This document shows positions 1 to 7,349 of a stretch of 64,000 nt of DNA, piece after piece; the stretch's first letter is position 1, and each line of letters starts with the position of its first letter. Origin of the DNA: Magnetococcales bacterium (GTDB taxonomy: Bacteria > Pseudomonadota > Magnetococcia > Magnetococcales > DC0425bin3). Both the position numbers and the translations under genes were made by a program. The notes under the pieces are model-generated. The model was not told the DNA's origin, made no database searches, and worked only from the letters and a program-made list of their open reading frames with translations. The stretch spans positions 1 through 64,000 of the forward strand of contig JADGCO010000001.1 in assembly GCA_015228935.1 (NCBI GenBank). The letters run 5' to 3'.

Positions 1-50
1 GGGGAAGGGCTGCGCCCTTCCCCCTGGTGGGGTCCGGGGCGAAGCCCCGA
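1..50 (-). repeat. GC-rich palindromic REP-like element (copy 1)
   Basis: Two adjacent short palindromes (a stem around GAAGGGCTGCGCCCTTC and one around GGGGCGAAGCCCC). Read on the minus strand it matches the two elements at 43913-44007 and 44058-44152. Here it abuts, and supplies the first codons of, a truncated transposase reading frame, so it marks a junction. Seen directly; its mobility mechanism is unknown. Confidence 0.7.
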
Positions 51-851
51 AAAAATGTCAAAGAAGAGGCGGAGAACCAGGTCAAGGTACAGCGAGTCGT
101 CAACGAAACGACTGGTGAAATAGAATTGTATTGTCACTCCAATAGGTTGCAAAAAAAGGAAGAATCAATTTTGGATCGTTTTTCCAAACGGTTCGAACAA
201 GGGCTGGAAAAACTGGCGGCTGGACTTCTCAAAAAGAGGGGATGCCGGGTACACGCCAAAATCATGGAGCGTCTGGGTCGATTGAAAGAAAGGTATGCTT
301 ACGCTGCCCAGCACTACAAAATCGAAATAGCCCAAGACACGGAAACTAAACATGTTTCAAGCATCACTTGGTGTCGCCATGAAGCAGTGAAACCGATCAT
401 TACCCATCCGGGTGTCTACTGCTTGCGTACCGATCAGCAACAATGGGATGCCGCCACGATCTGGAACACCTATACCATGTTGACCGACTTGGAATCGGTT
501 TTTCGTAGCATGAAATCAGAGCTGGGTTTGCGTCCAGTCTACCACCAAAAGGGGGACCGGGTAGATGCCCATCTTTTCATCACCATCCTGGCCTATCATC
601 TCGTTCATGGTATCCGTTACCAATTGAAAGCAAAAGGTATTGACGACTCATGGGAACGTTTGCGTAATCGCCTTTCCAGCCAAATCCGCATCACCATAAC
701 CATGACACGCCAAGATGGAGAGCTTGTCCATCTGAGAAAAAGCAGTCGAGCAGAACCCCACCAGCAGGCCATTTACAATGCTCTCGGTCTTCCCCATCAC
801 CCTGGCAAAACGCTGAAAATGTCTCCTCTCCCAAATTCAGTCAAGATGTAG
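51..851 (+). pseudogene. IS1634-family (IS4-like DDE) transposase, 3' remnant
   Basis: About 265 codons corresponding to the C-terminal half of an IS1634-family transposase, which is normally around 550 residues. The recognisable parts are an 'ELYCHSNR' segment, a Lys/Arg-rich helical segment, then 'FRSMKSELGLRPVYH' and 'RVDAHLF', which carry the last catalytic Glu region of this family. The N-terminal half with the first catalytic acids is missing. The frame is open back to base 27, but those codons lie in the palindromic repeat and are not transposase sequence. It cannot transpose by itself. Family call is from motif memory; a profile search would settle it. Confidence 0.75.
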
Positions 852-911
852 TGCCATACTGAGACAAAAAAATTTAGTAAAATATTGAAATAAATCAGAT
901 TTTGCACTACA
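847..911 (+). mobile_element. Right end of the IS1634-like element
   Basis: An inverted pair TGTAGTGC (847-854) and GCACTACA (904-911) brackets the AT-rich tail after the transposase stop. Downstream, from about 912, the sequence is an alkD-like coding frame, so the IS/chromosome border is near 911. The left end and target-site duplication are not in the window. Confidence 0.5.
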
Positions 912-1412
912 GATGACGAACATGGGTTGACCGGTTTGCTGATCCTGGTGGAACAGTACGCCAGGTGCAAAAATGCAGAAACCCGGCAACAAATTGTGGA
1001 TTTTTATATTGCCCATCTGGACCGGGTCAACAATTGGGATCTGGTGGATCTTTCTGCGCCCAAAATTCTGGGAGAACACTTGCTGCACCATCCGCATGCC
1101 AGGGGGATGCTGTCGATCATGGCCCAATCTGCCAATCTCTGGGAAAGGCGTGTTGCCGTGCTGGCCACCTGGCCCATGCTCAAGCAGAGGCAATTTGCGG
1201 AATTGCTGACCCTGGCTGAATACCTCCTCCGCGATACCCACGACCTCATGCACAAGGCCGTGGGGTGGATGTTGCGGGAGGCCGGCAAGGTTGATCTTGA
1301 TGTTTTGGTAAAATTTTTGGAAAAACATGCCGGGGCCATGCCACGGACCATGTTGCGTTATGCCATTGAGCGGCTGGATTCAGACCGCAAACAGAAATTC
1401 ATGGGACGTTGA
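912..1412 (+). pseudogene. AlkD-like DNA alkylation repair protein, 5'-truncated
   Basis: The frame encodes the C-terminal ~160 residues of an AlkD-type DNA glycosylase, a HEAT-like helical repeat protein that excises alkylated bases. Typical family signatures are visible: 'NNWDLVDLSAPKILG', 'WERRVAVLATW' and 'HDLMHKAVGWMLREAG' followed by 'MPRTMLRYAIE'. Family members are about 230 residues; the first ~70 are absent because the insertion sequence end lies at ~911. The frame is open from 912 and the first usable start is TTG at 927. The catalytic Asp/Trp surface lies partly in the retained portion, but an intact fold is unlikely. Most probably a gene broken by IS insertion. Confidence 0.7.
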
Positions 1413-1495
1413 TGCCGTTTTTGGCTTCTTTTTGAGCAGCACAGGTTACTGCATTTTATTATCCATGCCACCACTCCTGCCACCAAGGATAAAAC

Positions 1496-2062
1496 ATGTT
1501 CCCGAAATCGACCTTTATCCGTTGCCTGTTGTTCGTTCCGGTGGTGTTTTTATCCACACATGTCGCAGCCCAATCCCCACCCGCCGACGCACCCTCTGGA
1601 CAAACCTCATTCTGCACCCCTGCGGAAGAGGTGGTATTCGCCTGCCGAACCGGTCAGAAGATGGTGTCGGTGTGCGCAGCGAAAAATGCCGGTTCCCAAC
1701 AAGGCTATCTGCAATACCGTTTTGGCAAGCCGGACAGTGGACAGGCACTCGAACTTGTCTGGCCGGAAAAAATGAAGCCACCATCGGCAGTTGCCGTAGG
1801 CGACACTGTTGCCTTTTCGGGTGGCGGAGCGGCTTGGCTGCGAATTCCCAAGGGCAACTATGCCTACGTCGTCTATAACGGCATTGGCAAATGGGGTCCA
1901 AATGGAGAAATTAGCACCAGGGAGGGGCTGACCGTGGAGCGTGACAACAAGGTGATCGCCAACCTGTCGTGCAATGGCGGCGTCAGCACCCTGCTGGGGC
2001 CGGATTTGTTCGAACGGCTGGGCATCCAATCCCAGGGCAGGACATTTGATCTGCCGGAGTGA
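1496..2062 (+). CDS. Conserved secreted protein of unknown function
   Basis: 188 residues with a clear Sec signal peptide (Lys-Ser start, hydrophobic core to about residue 22, 'HVAAQ' cleavage region). The mature part has paired cysteines ('FCTPAEEVVFACRTG', later 'SVCAA' and 'LSCNGG') suggesting disulfides in the periplasm, and a 'GYLQYRFGKPDS' segment that I remember from conserved hypothetical secreted proteins of beta- and gammaproteobacteria. No catalytic motif is apparent. It stands alone between the alkD remnant and an AT-rich patch. ATG at 1496 is chosen because it gives the signal peptide; the longer overlapping frame at 1327 does not. Confidence 0.75.
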   Translation: MFPKSTFIRCLLFVPVVFLSTHVAAQSPPADAPSGQTSFCTPAEEVVFACRTGQKMVSVCAAKNAGSQQGYLQYRFGKPDSGQALELVWPEKMKPPSAVAVGDTVAFSGGGAAWLRIPKGNYAYVVYNGIGKWGPNGEISTREGLTVERDNKVIANLSCNGGVSTLLGPDLFERLGIQSQGRTFDLPE

Positions 2063-2319
2063 CCATCCTTTCCGTTGTCTACTTGTGTGAAGGATCCAGT
2101 AGAACCGTGTCTCCCCACGCCGTGTGAACAAATGTCCAGTTCTATCTTGAATGTACGCCAGGCAGAAAATATCAAGAACAAGGATTTTGATAAGGCCAAA
2201 ATGATCTTTTCCGGAGGGACAATCAAAATAAATATGTCGAAATATCGAGCGACGATAATCTCAAGGCTGAATTTATTTTACAAACGGGACGAAAAACGTC
2301 GTCTCACGGGCAGAATATT

Positions 2320-2532
2320 ATGGATAAAGTAGCCACAGCTCTTAAAGGGTTGGATGAAGATTATACTATTGAATTAAGAAATGGAAAAAAATTAACCAGA
2401 AATAATCTTTCGATACGTAAAACAGTCAGAGTTGGAGCCGTGGGTGGCCATCCGAATTTAATTGAGATCTATTCGGAAATGAGCGTATGGTTGCGAGAGT
2501 TAATCGGAGAAGGTGTTGCAATTCGGGAGTAA
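2320..2532 (+). CDS. Small hypothetical protein, possibly a fragment
   Basis: 70 residues beginning MDKVATALKG and rich in charged residues; no signal peptide or membrane segment. The same frame is open upstream to 2194 with no usable start codon, and that extension also looks protein-like, so this may be the end of a longer gene whose start was lost or frameshifted. Base composition is much more AT-rich than the surroundings. It is followed 4 bases later by a membrane protein gene, so the two may be co-transcribed. Function unknown. Confidence 0.4.
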   Translation: MDKVATALKGLDEDYTIELRNGKKLTRNNLSIRKTVRVGAVGGHPNLIEIYSEMSVWLRELIGEGVAIRE

Positions 2533-2536
2533 AGCC

Positions 2537-3082
2537 ATGTTCGCTTTGATTGTTCTGACCATCATAGCATCGTTTGCACTTGCCTGGTTGGCGTTACAGA
2601 TTGGTATTGGAGGTATTCCTTTTGAATGGGAAGATGGAATTCGGATGTTTTTTGGATTAGGCGTTGCGCTTATTGGGTCTCATTGGGTTCTTTTACAAAA
2701 AATTGACAAATTAATGGACGAAAAAATTCTTAAATTTAAAGAAATTGAAAAAATACAGCCTCTTCAGCATTATATTAAGCGTGGAAGCTGGTCTTTTACC
2801 GCAATAAATCTTGCACTTTCTGTGGGATGCATAGTTCAATCATTTATTCATATTCCATTGCTTTCTCTTTTCATGGCGATTTTAACAATCTTAATGGCTT
2901 TAATTACATTTTTGTGGGTCTGGAAGTGGTACACTCAGGCAGATCAATATTACAACATTAAGGTTAGAGATAACTCCAAGCACATTGCTCGCCTGACAGC
3001 TTTAAAAGAACTTCAATCCCACCCTCCAATTACGGATGAAGTCAAGAAAAAGCTTGACGGGTATTATAAACTTATTCCTTGA
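2537..3082 (+). CDS. Hypothetical membrane protein with about four helices
   Basis: 181 residues. Hydrophobic segments near residues 2-22, 32-52, 85-105 and 112-132 predict an inner-membrane protein with a charged cytoplasmic loop ('KIDKLMDEKILKFKEIEK') and a charged C-terminal tail. ATG 2537 is preferred over GTG 2513 because CGGGAG lies just upstream and the preceding gene stops at 2532. AT-rich like its neighbour, suggesting the pair arrived together by transfer. No family recognised. Confidence 0.55.
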   Translation: MFALIVLTIIASFALAWLALQIGIGGIPFEWEDGIRMFFGLGVALIGSHWVLLQKIDKLMDEKILKFKEIEKIQPLQHYIKRGSWSFTAINLALSVGCIVQSFIHIPLLSLFMAILTILMALITFLWVWKWYTQADQYYNIKVRDNSKHIARLTALKELQSHPPITDEVKKKLDGYYKLIP

Positions 3083-3089
3083 CTCTGTA

Positions 3090-3240
3090 AACTTCTCCGT
3101 CTGCGCCGCTCATCATGAAACCACGCAAAACCGGCTGTCTTGACGGAGAAGCAAAAGACGGCCATTCTGCAACTGTCCCAGTCTCGGCAAAAGGGATCAT
3201 GGTGCCAGGCCAGAAACCTGGAAATGGGCTGGCCGTGATT
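3090..3240 (+). promoter_or_regulatory. Structured leader candidate before the pilus operon
   Basis: The 194-base gap before the first pilus gene contains a perfect 10-base inverted repeat (CTTCTCCGTC at 3092-3101, GACGGAGAAG at 3142-3151) and a GGCCAG/CTGGCC pair (3208-3213, 3229-3234). This could fold as a leader RNA. I could not match it to a c-di-GMP riboswitch consensus. An Infernal search against Rfam would decide. Confidence 0.3.
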
Positions 3241-3276
3241 GGCCATGACAACACTCACGATTCCAACTGAAATATC

Positions 3277-6054
3277 ATGTGGCCTATTCTTGATTCAATT
3301 TTGAGCCGGCTGCCAGAGGATCTTCATGTGAGCTGGCTTCCCGAGGATCTCCGGAAGCGGCCATGGCTCGTGGTCATCAACGACCAGCAGGTGGCGATAC
3401 ACATCAGGGAAAAGATGCGGTTCGGAGAACGGCATGTGTTTCCGCAATCGCCGGCAGGCCTGGCCGGATTCAGGGAACACCTGCACCGGAAAGGTTTTTC
3501 CGGGTCGGCATCTGTCCTGGTCGATGTCATGGAAGAGGACATGCGCCAGGAGGTGATTCCGCAACTGCATGGTTTCAACCGCAATCAACTGATTCAGCAT
3601 CGTCTGGAAAGATTGTTTCGTACCACCCCCCTCAGACAGGCGGTGTCCCAGGGAAAGGATCGGCCTGGTTTCGAGAGAATTTTATTCAGTGGATTGACCA
3701 ACCCTGCTCCGGTGACGGCCTGGCTGGAGGTGTTGGCGGAGAGAGGAATCAAGGTAACCGGGGTATGGTCGGTGCCGTTGGTCAGTGGAGATGTGTTGCG
3801 GCGGGCCAGCGGGATTGGCTCCGACAATGCCCTGCTGGTCAGCACCAACAGCGGCGGCTTGCGGCAAACCAGTTTTTTCCGGGGCCGGACCCTGGTCAGC
3901 CGCTTGGTTCCCCTGCCAGGCGGAGAGACATCCGGCCTGATCCACGCCATCCTGAATGAGGTGGAAAAAACCCGCATGTACCTGAACAGCCTGCGTCTGG
4001 TACCCCGGGAAACCCCCATGGATCTGTTTTTTCTCTCGCATGCTGCCCTGGTCCGGCAATTGCGGGATCATCAGGGATTGGCCACGACCCGAAATTTGCG
4101 GATCCATGGACTGGATGCCGGCAGCGTGGCCGAACGGCTCGGCCTGCCGGTGCCTTTCCATGACACGGAGATGGATCTGCTCTTTGGCCACTTTCTGCTG
4201 AAGAGATGGTTCCGGGTTCGTCCCTATCCAGGTCTGGAACCGAAATGGCAGGAACCTGCCTGGTTGCAACGAGGCCGTCACTGGCTGCGGGACCATCTGC
4301 CGCAACCGGCCAGAGAAGAGGCTGAAATCAAGGAGGTTTCGCCGCATCAGCAGGCGGTGCGCCGGTTGGGGGATGTCCTGGTGGAAAAGGGGGTCATCAC
4401 CTACGACCAACTGGAAATCGCCCTTGCCGAACAACTGCGGGACAACAAACCCCTGGGCCGGCTGCTCGTGACTTTGGGCTTTGTCACCGACAAGCAGTTG
4501 CGGGATCTGCTGGGTGAATTTTTTGACCAGCAGAGCGTGGATTTGACCTCCGGGGTGGTGGATCCGGAAGCGGTCAACAAGGTACCCAAGGAGTTTGCCA
4601 AACGCCATGGGGTGTTGCCCCTGACCTGGAATCCCGACCAGCAACTGCTCGTGGTGGGAATGGCCAACACCCTGGATATGGCCACCCTCGACCGGCTGCT
4701 GGCACGGCTTCCCGCCGGAACCACGGTCGAAACAAAACTGGCCACGGAAAACGAGGTCATGGAAGCCATCGATGCGATCTATGGTTTTGATCTGTCGCTG
4801 GATGGCATTCTGCGGGAAATCGAGAGCGGCGAGGTGGACCTGGAGAGTCTGCCGGTTGATTCCGCCGAGTTCAGTCATCCCATGGTACGCCTGGTCAATG
4901 CCCTGTTGACCGATGCGATCAAACACGAAGCCTCGGACATTCACATCGGACCCATGGCCGGTTTTGTGCGAATCCGGTATCGACTCGATGGGGTGTTGCG
5001 TCAGGTGCGCAGTCTGCACCGCAAGTTTCAGGCTGGCCTGATTGTGCGGCTCAAAGTGATGGCGGGCATGAATATTGCCGAGAGCCGGATTCCCCAGGAT
5101 GGGCATTTTTCCTTTACCCTGGCCGGTCGCACCATTGATTTTCGAGCCTCGATTCAGCCGACGATCCACGGAGAAAACATTGTCCTGCGGGTCCTGGACC
5201 GGGCCAACCGGATCATGGGCCTGGATCATCTGGGGCTGTCACAATACAATCGCGAACGCATCGACCGGATCATGGAACGCCCCGAAGGGATCATCCTGGT
5301 CACCGGTCCGACAGGCAGCGGCAAGACCACCACCCTCTATTCGATGCTCTCCACCTTGAATGCCGACGAGAGCAACATCATGACCCTGGAAGATCCGGTC
5401 GAATATCCGATGAAATCGGTCCTGCAAACCTCGGTCAACGAGGCCGTCAGACTGGATTTCGTCACCGGCATCCGCTCCATGCTGCGCCAGGATCCGGATA
5501 TCATTCTGGTGGGGGAAATCCGGGATCTGGAGACCGCCCAGATGGCCCTGCGGGCCGCCATGACCGGGCATCAGGTCTACAGCACCCTGCATACCAATTC
5601 CGCCCTGGGAGCCATCCCCCGCCTGTTGAACATTGGTCTACCACCGGACATGCTGGCCAGCAACATCATCGGCATCGTGGCCCAACGTCTGGTCAGGCGT
5701 CTGTGCAAAAAATGTTGCACGCCCCAACCTGTCGGCCCCGAAGAACGTCGGCAGCTCTCCCTGCCGGACTCTGCCGAGGTGACCACCCTCTACCGGGCCG
5801 CCGGGTGTCCAGCCTGTAGCGGCTCCGGCTACAAGGGGCGTTTGAGTGTCATGGAAATTGTCATTGTGGATGATGATTTTGATGACCTGATCTCGCGCAA
5901 GGCCACCCCGGGAGAGTTTCGCCAACTGGCACGGCAAAAGGGAATTCGCACCATGACGGAAGATGCCATCCGCCACGTACTGGAAGGGGTCACCAGCCTG
6001 GACGAGGTCAGCCGTATCCTCGGTCATCCACCGGCTTTGCTTCAGAGTGTTTGA
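3277..6054 (+). CDS. PilM-like domain fused to MshE/GspE-type pilus ATPase
   Basis: 925 residues, far longer than the usual ~570 for GspE/PilB/MshE motors. Residues ~30-320 are clearly related to the N-terminal domain of the protein at 7350 (shared 'ILFSGLT', 'GI..G.WS.PL', 'NSGGLRQT'). Residues ~360-405 form an MshEN-type segment ('RRLGDVLVEKG', 'ALAEQ', 'LGRLLVTLGF') that in MshE binds c-di-GMP. The ATPase follows: Asp box, Walker A GPTGSGKTTT at ~677, Walker B around 'IILVGEIRD' at ~742, and the zinc site ('LCKKC' with 'CPACSGSGYKGR') near 808-850. It should power assembly of the pilus from the cytoplasmic face of the inner membrane. First gene of the operon; GspF follows after 9 bases. 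Confidence 0.9.
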   Translation: MWPILDSILSRLPEDLHVSWLPEDLRKRPWLVVINDQQVAIHIREKMRFGERHVFPQSPAGLAGFREHLHRKGFSGSASVLVDVMEEDMRQEVIPQLHGFNRNQLIQHRLERLFRTTPLRQAVSQGKDRPGFERILFSGLTNPAPVTAWLEVLAERGIKVTGVWSVPLVSGDVLRRASGIGSDNALLVSTNSGGLRQTSFFRGRTLVSRLVPLPGGETSGLIHAILNEVEKTRMYLNSLRLVPRETPMDLFFLSHAALVRQLRDHQGLATTRNLRIHGLDAGSVAERLGLPVPFHDTEMDLLFGHFLLKRWFRVRPYPGLEPKWQEPAWLQRGRHWLRDHLPQPAREEAEIKEVSPHQQAVRRLGDVLVEKGVITYDQLEIALAEQLRDNKPLGRLLVTLGFVTDKQLRDLLGEFFDQQSVDLTSGVVDPEAVNKVPKEFAKRHGVLPLTWNPDQQLLVVGMANTLDMATLDRLLARLPAGTTVETKLATENEVMEAIDAIYGFDLSLDGILREIESGEVDLESLPVDSAEFSHPMVRLVNALLTDAIKHEASDIHIGPMAGFVRIRYRLDGVLRQVRSLHRKFQAGLIVRLKVMAGMNIAESRIPQDGHFSFTLAGRTIDFRASIQPTIHGENIVLRVLDRANRIMGLDHLGLSQYNRERIDRIMERPEGIILVTGPTGSGKTTTLYSMLSTLNADESNIMTLEDPVEYPMKSVLQTSVNEAVRLDFVTGIRSMLRQDPDIILVGEIRDLETAQMALRAAMTGHQVYSTLHTNSALGAIPRLLNIGLPPDMLASNIIGIVAQRLVRRLCKKCCTPQPVGPEERRQLSLPDSAEVTTLYRAAGCPACSGSGYKGRLSVMEIVIVDDDFDDLISRKATPGEFRQLARQKGIRTMTEDAIRHVLEGVTSLDEVSRILGHPPALLQSV

Positions 6055-6063
6055 GGTTGCCTC

Positions 6064-7272
6064 ATGCCCAATTATTCATACCGGACGACCGATCAGAATG
6101 GCAAAATCCGCCAGGGGCGGATGGAAGCTGCCAATCTGGACGATCTGGAGTTTCGCCTGGACCGTCTGGGCCTGATGCTGATCAGTCACAAGGTGATTGG
6201 CGAAAAGGCCCAGGGCAAAAGCCTGTTCCGGCGTTCCGGGGTGGGGCGCAAGGAAATCCTGCTCTTTTGCTTTCACATGGAGCAGTTGACCCGTGCCGGG
6301 GTTCCCATTCTGGAAGGATTGACCGGATTTCGGGATGGGGTCGAAAATCCGCGCCTCAAAGAGGTGGCCGTCTCTCTGGTGGAAGACATCGAGGGGGGAA
6401 AAACCCTGTCGGACGCCTTGGGTGCCCATCCACAGTTGTTCAGCAGCATTTTTGTGCAATTGATCCGCATGGGAGAACGCACGGGACAACTGGATACCAT
6501 TTTCAAAAACCTGGCCGACTCCCTGAAGTGGGAAGACGAGCTGATGGCACAGGCCAAAAAGGTGATGATCTACCCCACCGTGGTGGGTCTGGTGGTTGCG
6601 GGTCTCGTATTTTTTCTGATGATCTTTCTGGTCCCGCAACTGATGGAATTCATCACCGGCATGGGGGAAGAACCTCCTCTGCATACCCTGGCCCTGATTG
6701 CCACCTCCAACTTCATGGTCGCCTGGTGGCCGGTATTGGTCTCGCTCCCGGTCGGAGCCATTGCGGCCATTAAATTTTTCCGCAGAGTCAGCAAGGGGTT
6801 CCGCCGGGGACATGACGCATTCAAGCTGAGAATATGGTTGTTCGGTCCTCTCAACCGGAAGATCATCCTGGTGCGTTTTTCCAATGCCTTTGCCCTGATG
6901 TACAAGGCCGGCATCACGGTCCTGGAGTGCATTCGCATCTGCGAGGGGTTGGTGGGCAATCTGGCGGTTCAAGAGGCCCTGGAGCAGGCGCGGCAACATG
7001 TTTCCGATGGCAAGGACATCACGGGCAGTTTTGGCGAAGTGGGCATTTTTCCACCCCTGGTGTTGCGCATGTTGCATGTCGGCGAAAGCACGGGTGGCCT
7101 CGATATTTCCCTGCGCAATGTGAGCTATTTTCTGGACCGGGAGGTCAAGGAGACCATCGGGCGTCTGGAAACCATGATCGAACCGACCCTGACCCTGATC
7201 CTGGCCTTTATTCTGGGGTGGGTGATCCTGTCGGTATTGGGACCCATTTATAATATTATTGCCAAATTGTAA
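6064..7272 (+). CDS. Type II secretion F / PilC / MshG platform protein
   Basis: 402 residues with the standard architecture of the inner-membrane platform protein: a ~60-residue N-terminal domain ('MPNYSYRTTDQNGKI'), then two repeats of a cytoplasmic helical domain followed by membrane helices (hydrophobic stretches near 180-205, 215-235 and 370-395). The conserved 'FCFHMEQLTRAGVPILEGL' and 'RFSNAFALMYKAGI' signatures are present. It transmits motion of the ATPase encoded 9 bases upstream to pilin extraction. Length is as expected. MshG is the likely equivalent; the name is not certain because the operon is rearranged. Confidence 0.9.
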   Translation: MPNYSYRTTDQNGKIRQGRMEAANLDDLEFRLDRLGLMLISHKVIGEKAQGKSLFRRSGVGRKEILLFCFHMEQLTRAGVPILEGLTGFRDGVENPRLKEVAVSLVEDIEGGKTLSDALGAHPQLFSSIFVQLIRMGERTGQLDTIFKNLADSLKWEDELMAQAKKVMIYPTVVGLVVAGLVFFLMIFLVPQLMEFITGMGEEPPLHTLALIATSNFMVAWWPVLVSLPVGAIAAIKFFRRVSKGFRRGHDAFKLRIWLFGPLNRKIILVRFSNAFALMYKAGITVLECIRICEGLVGNLAVQEALEQARQHVSDGKDITGSFGEVGIFPPLVLRMLHVGESTGGLDISLRNVSYFLDREVKETIGRLETMIEPTLTLILAFILGWVILSVLGPIYNIIAKL

Positions 7273-7349
7273 AACCCGGATTGCCGGTTGTTTTATGGCC
7301 AGAAATCCCCCTGTTGTCCAAATGTGAAATCCAGGACACCGATTGTTCC

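Noticed and set aside
1327-1878. 183-codon frame overlapping the secreted protein gene
   Set aside because: Different frame, Arg/Cys-rich, no ribosome site; the overlapping frame has a clear signal peptide.
3090-3240. c-di-GMP-I (GEMM) riboswitch
   Set aside because: Some GCAAAxCC-like pieces occur but the ordered core (GGxAAACC, ACGCAAAGCC, GGCCUA) is not present in the right arrangement.
3682-5229. 515-codon minus-strand frame
   Set aside because: Lies wholly opposite the pilus ATPase; His/Gln/Pro-rich composition is typical of an antisense shadow of a GC-rich gene.
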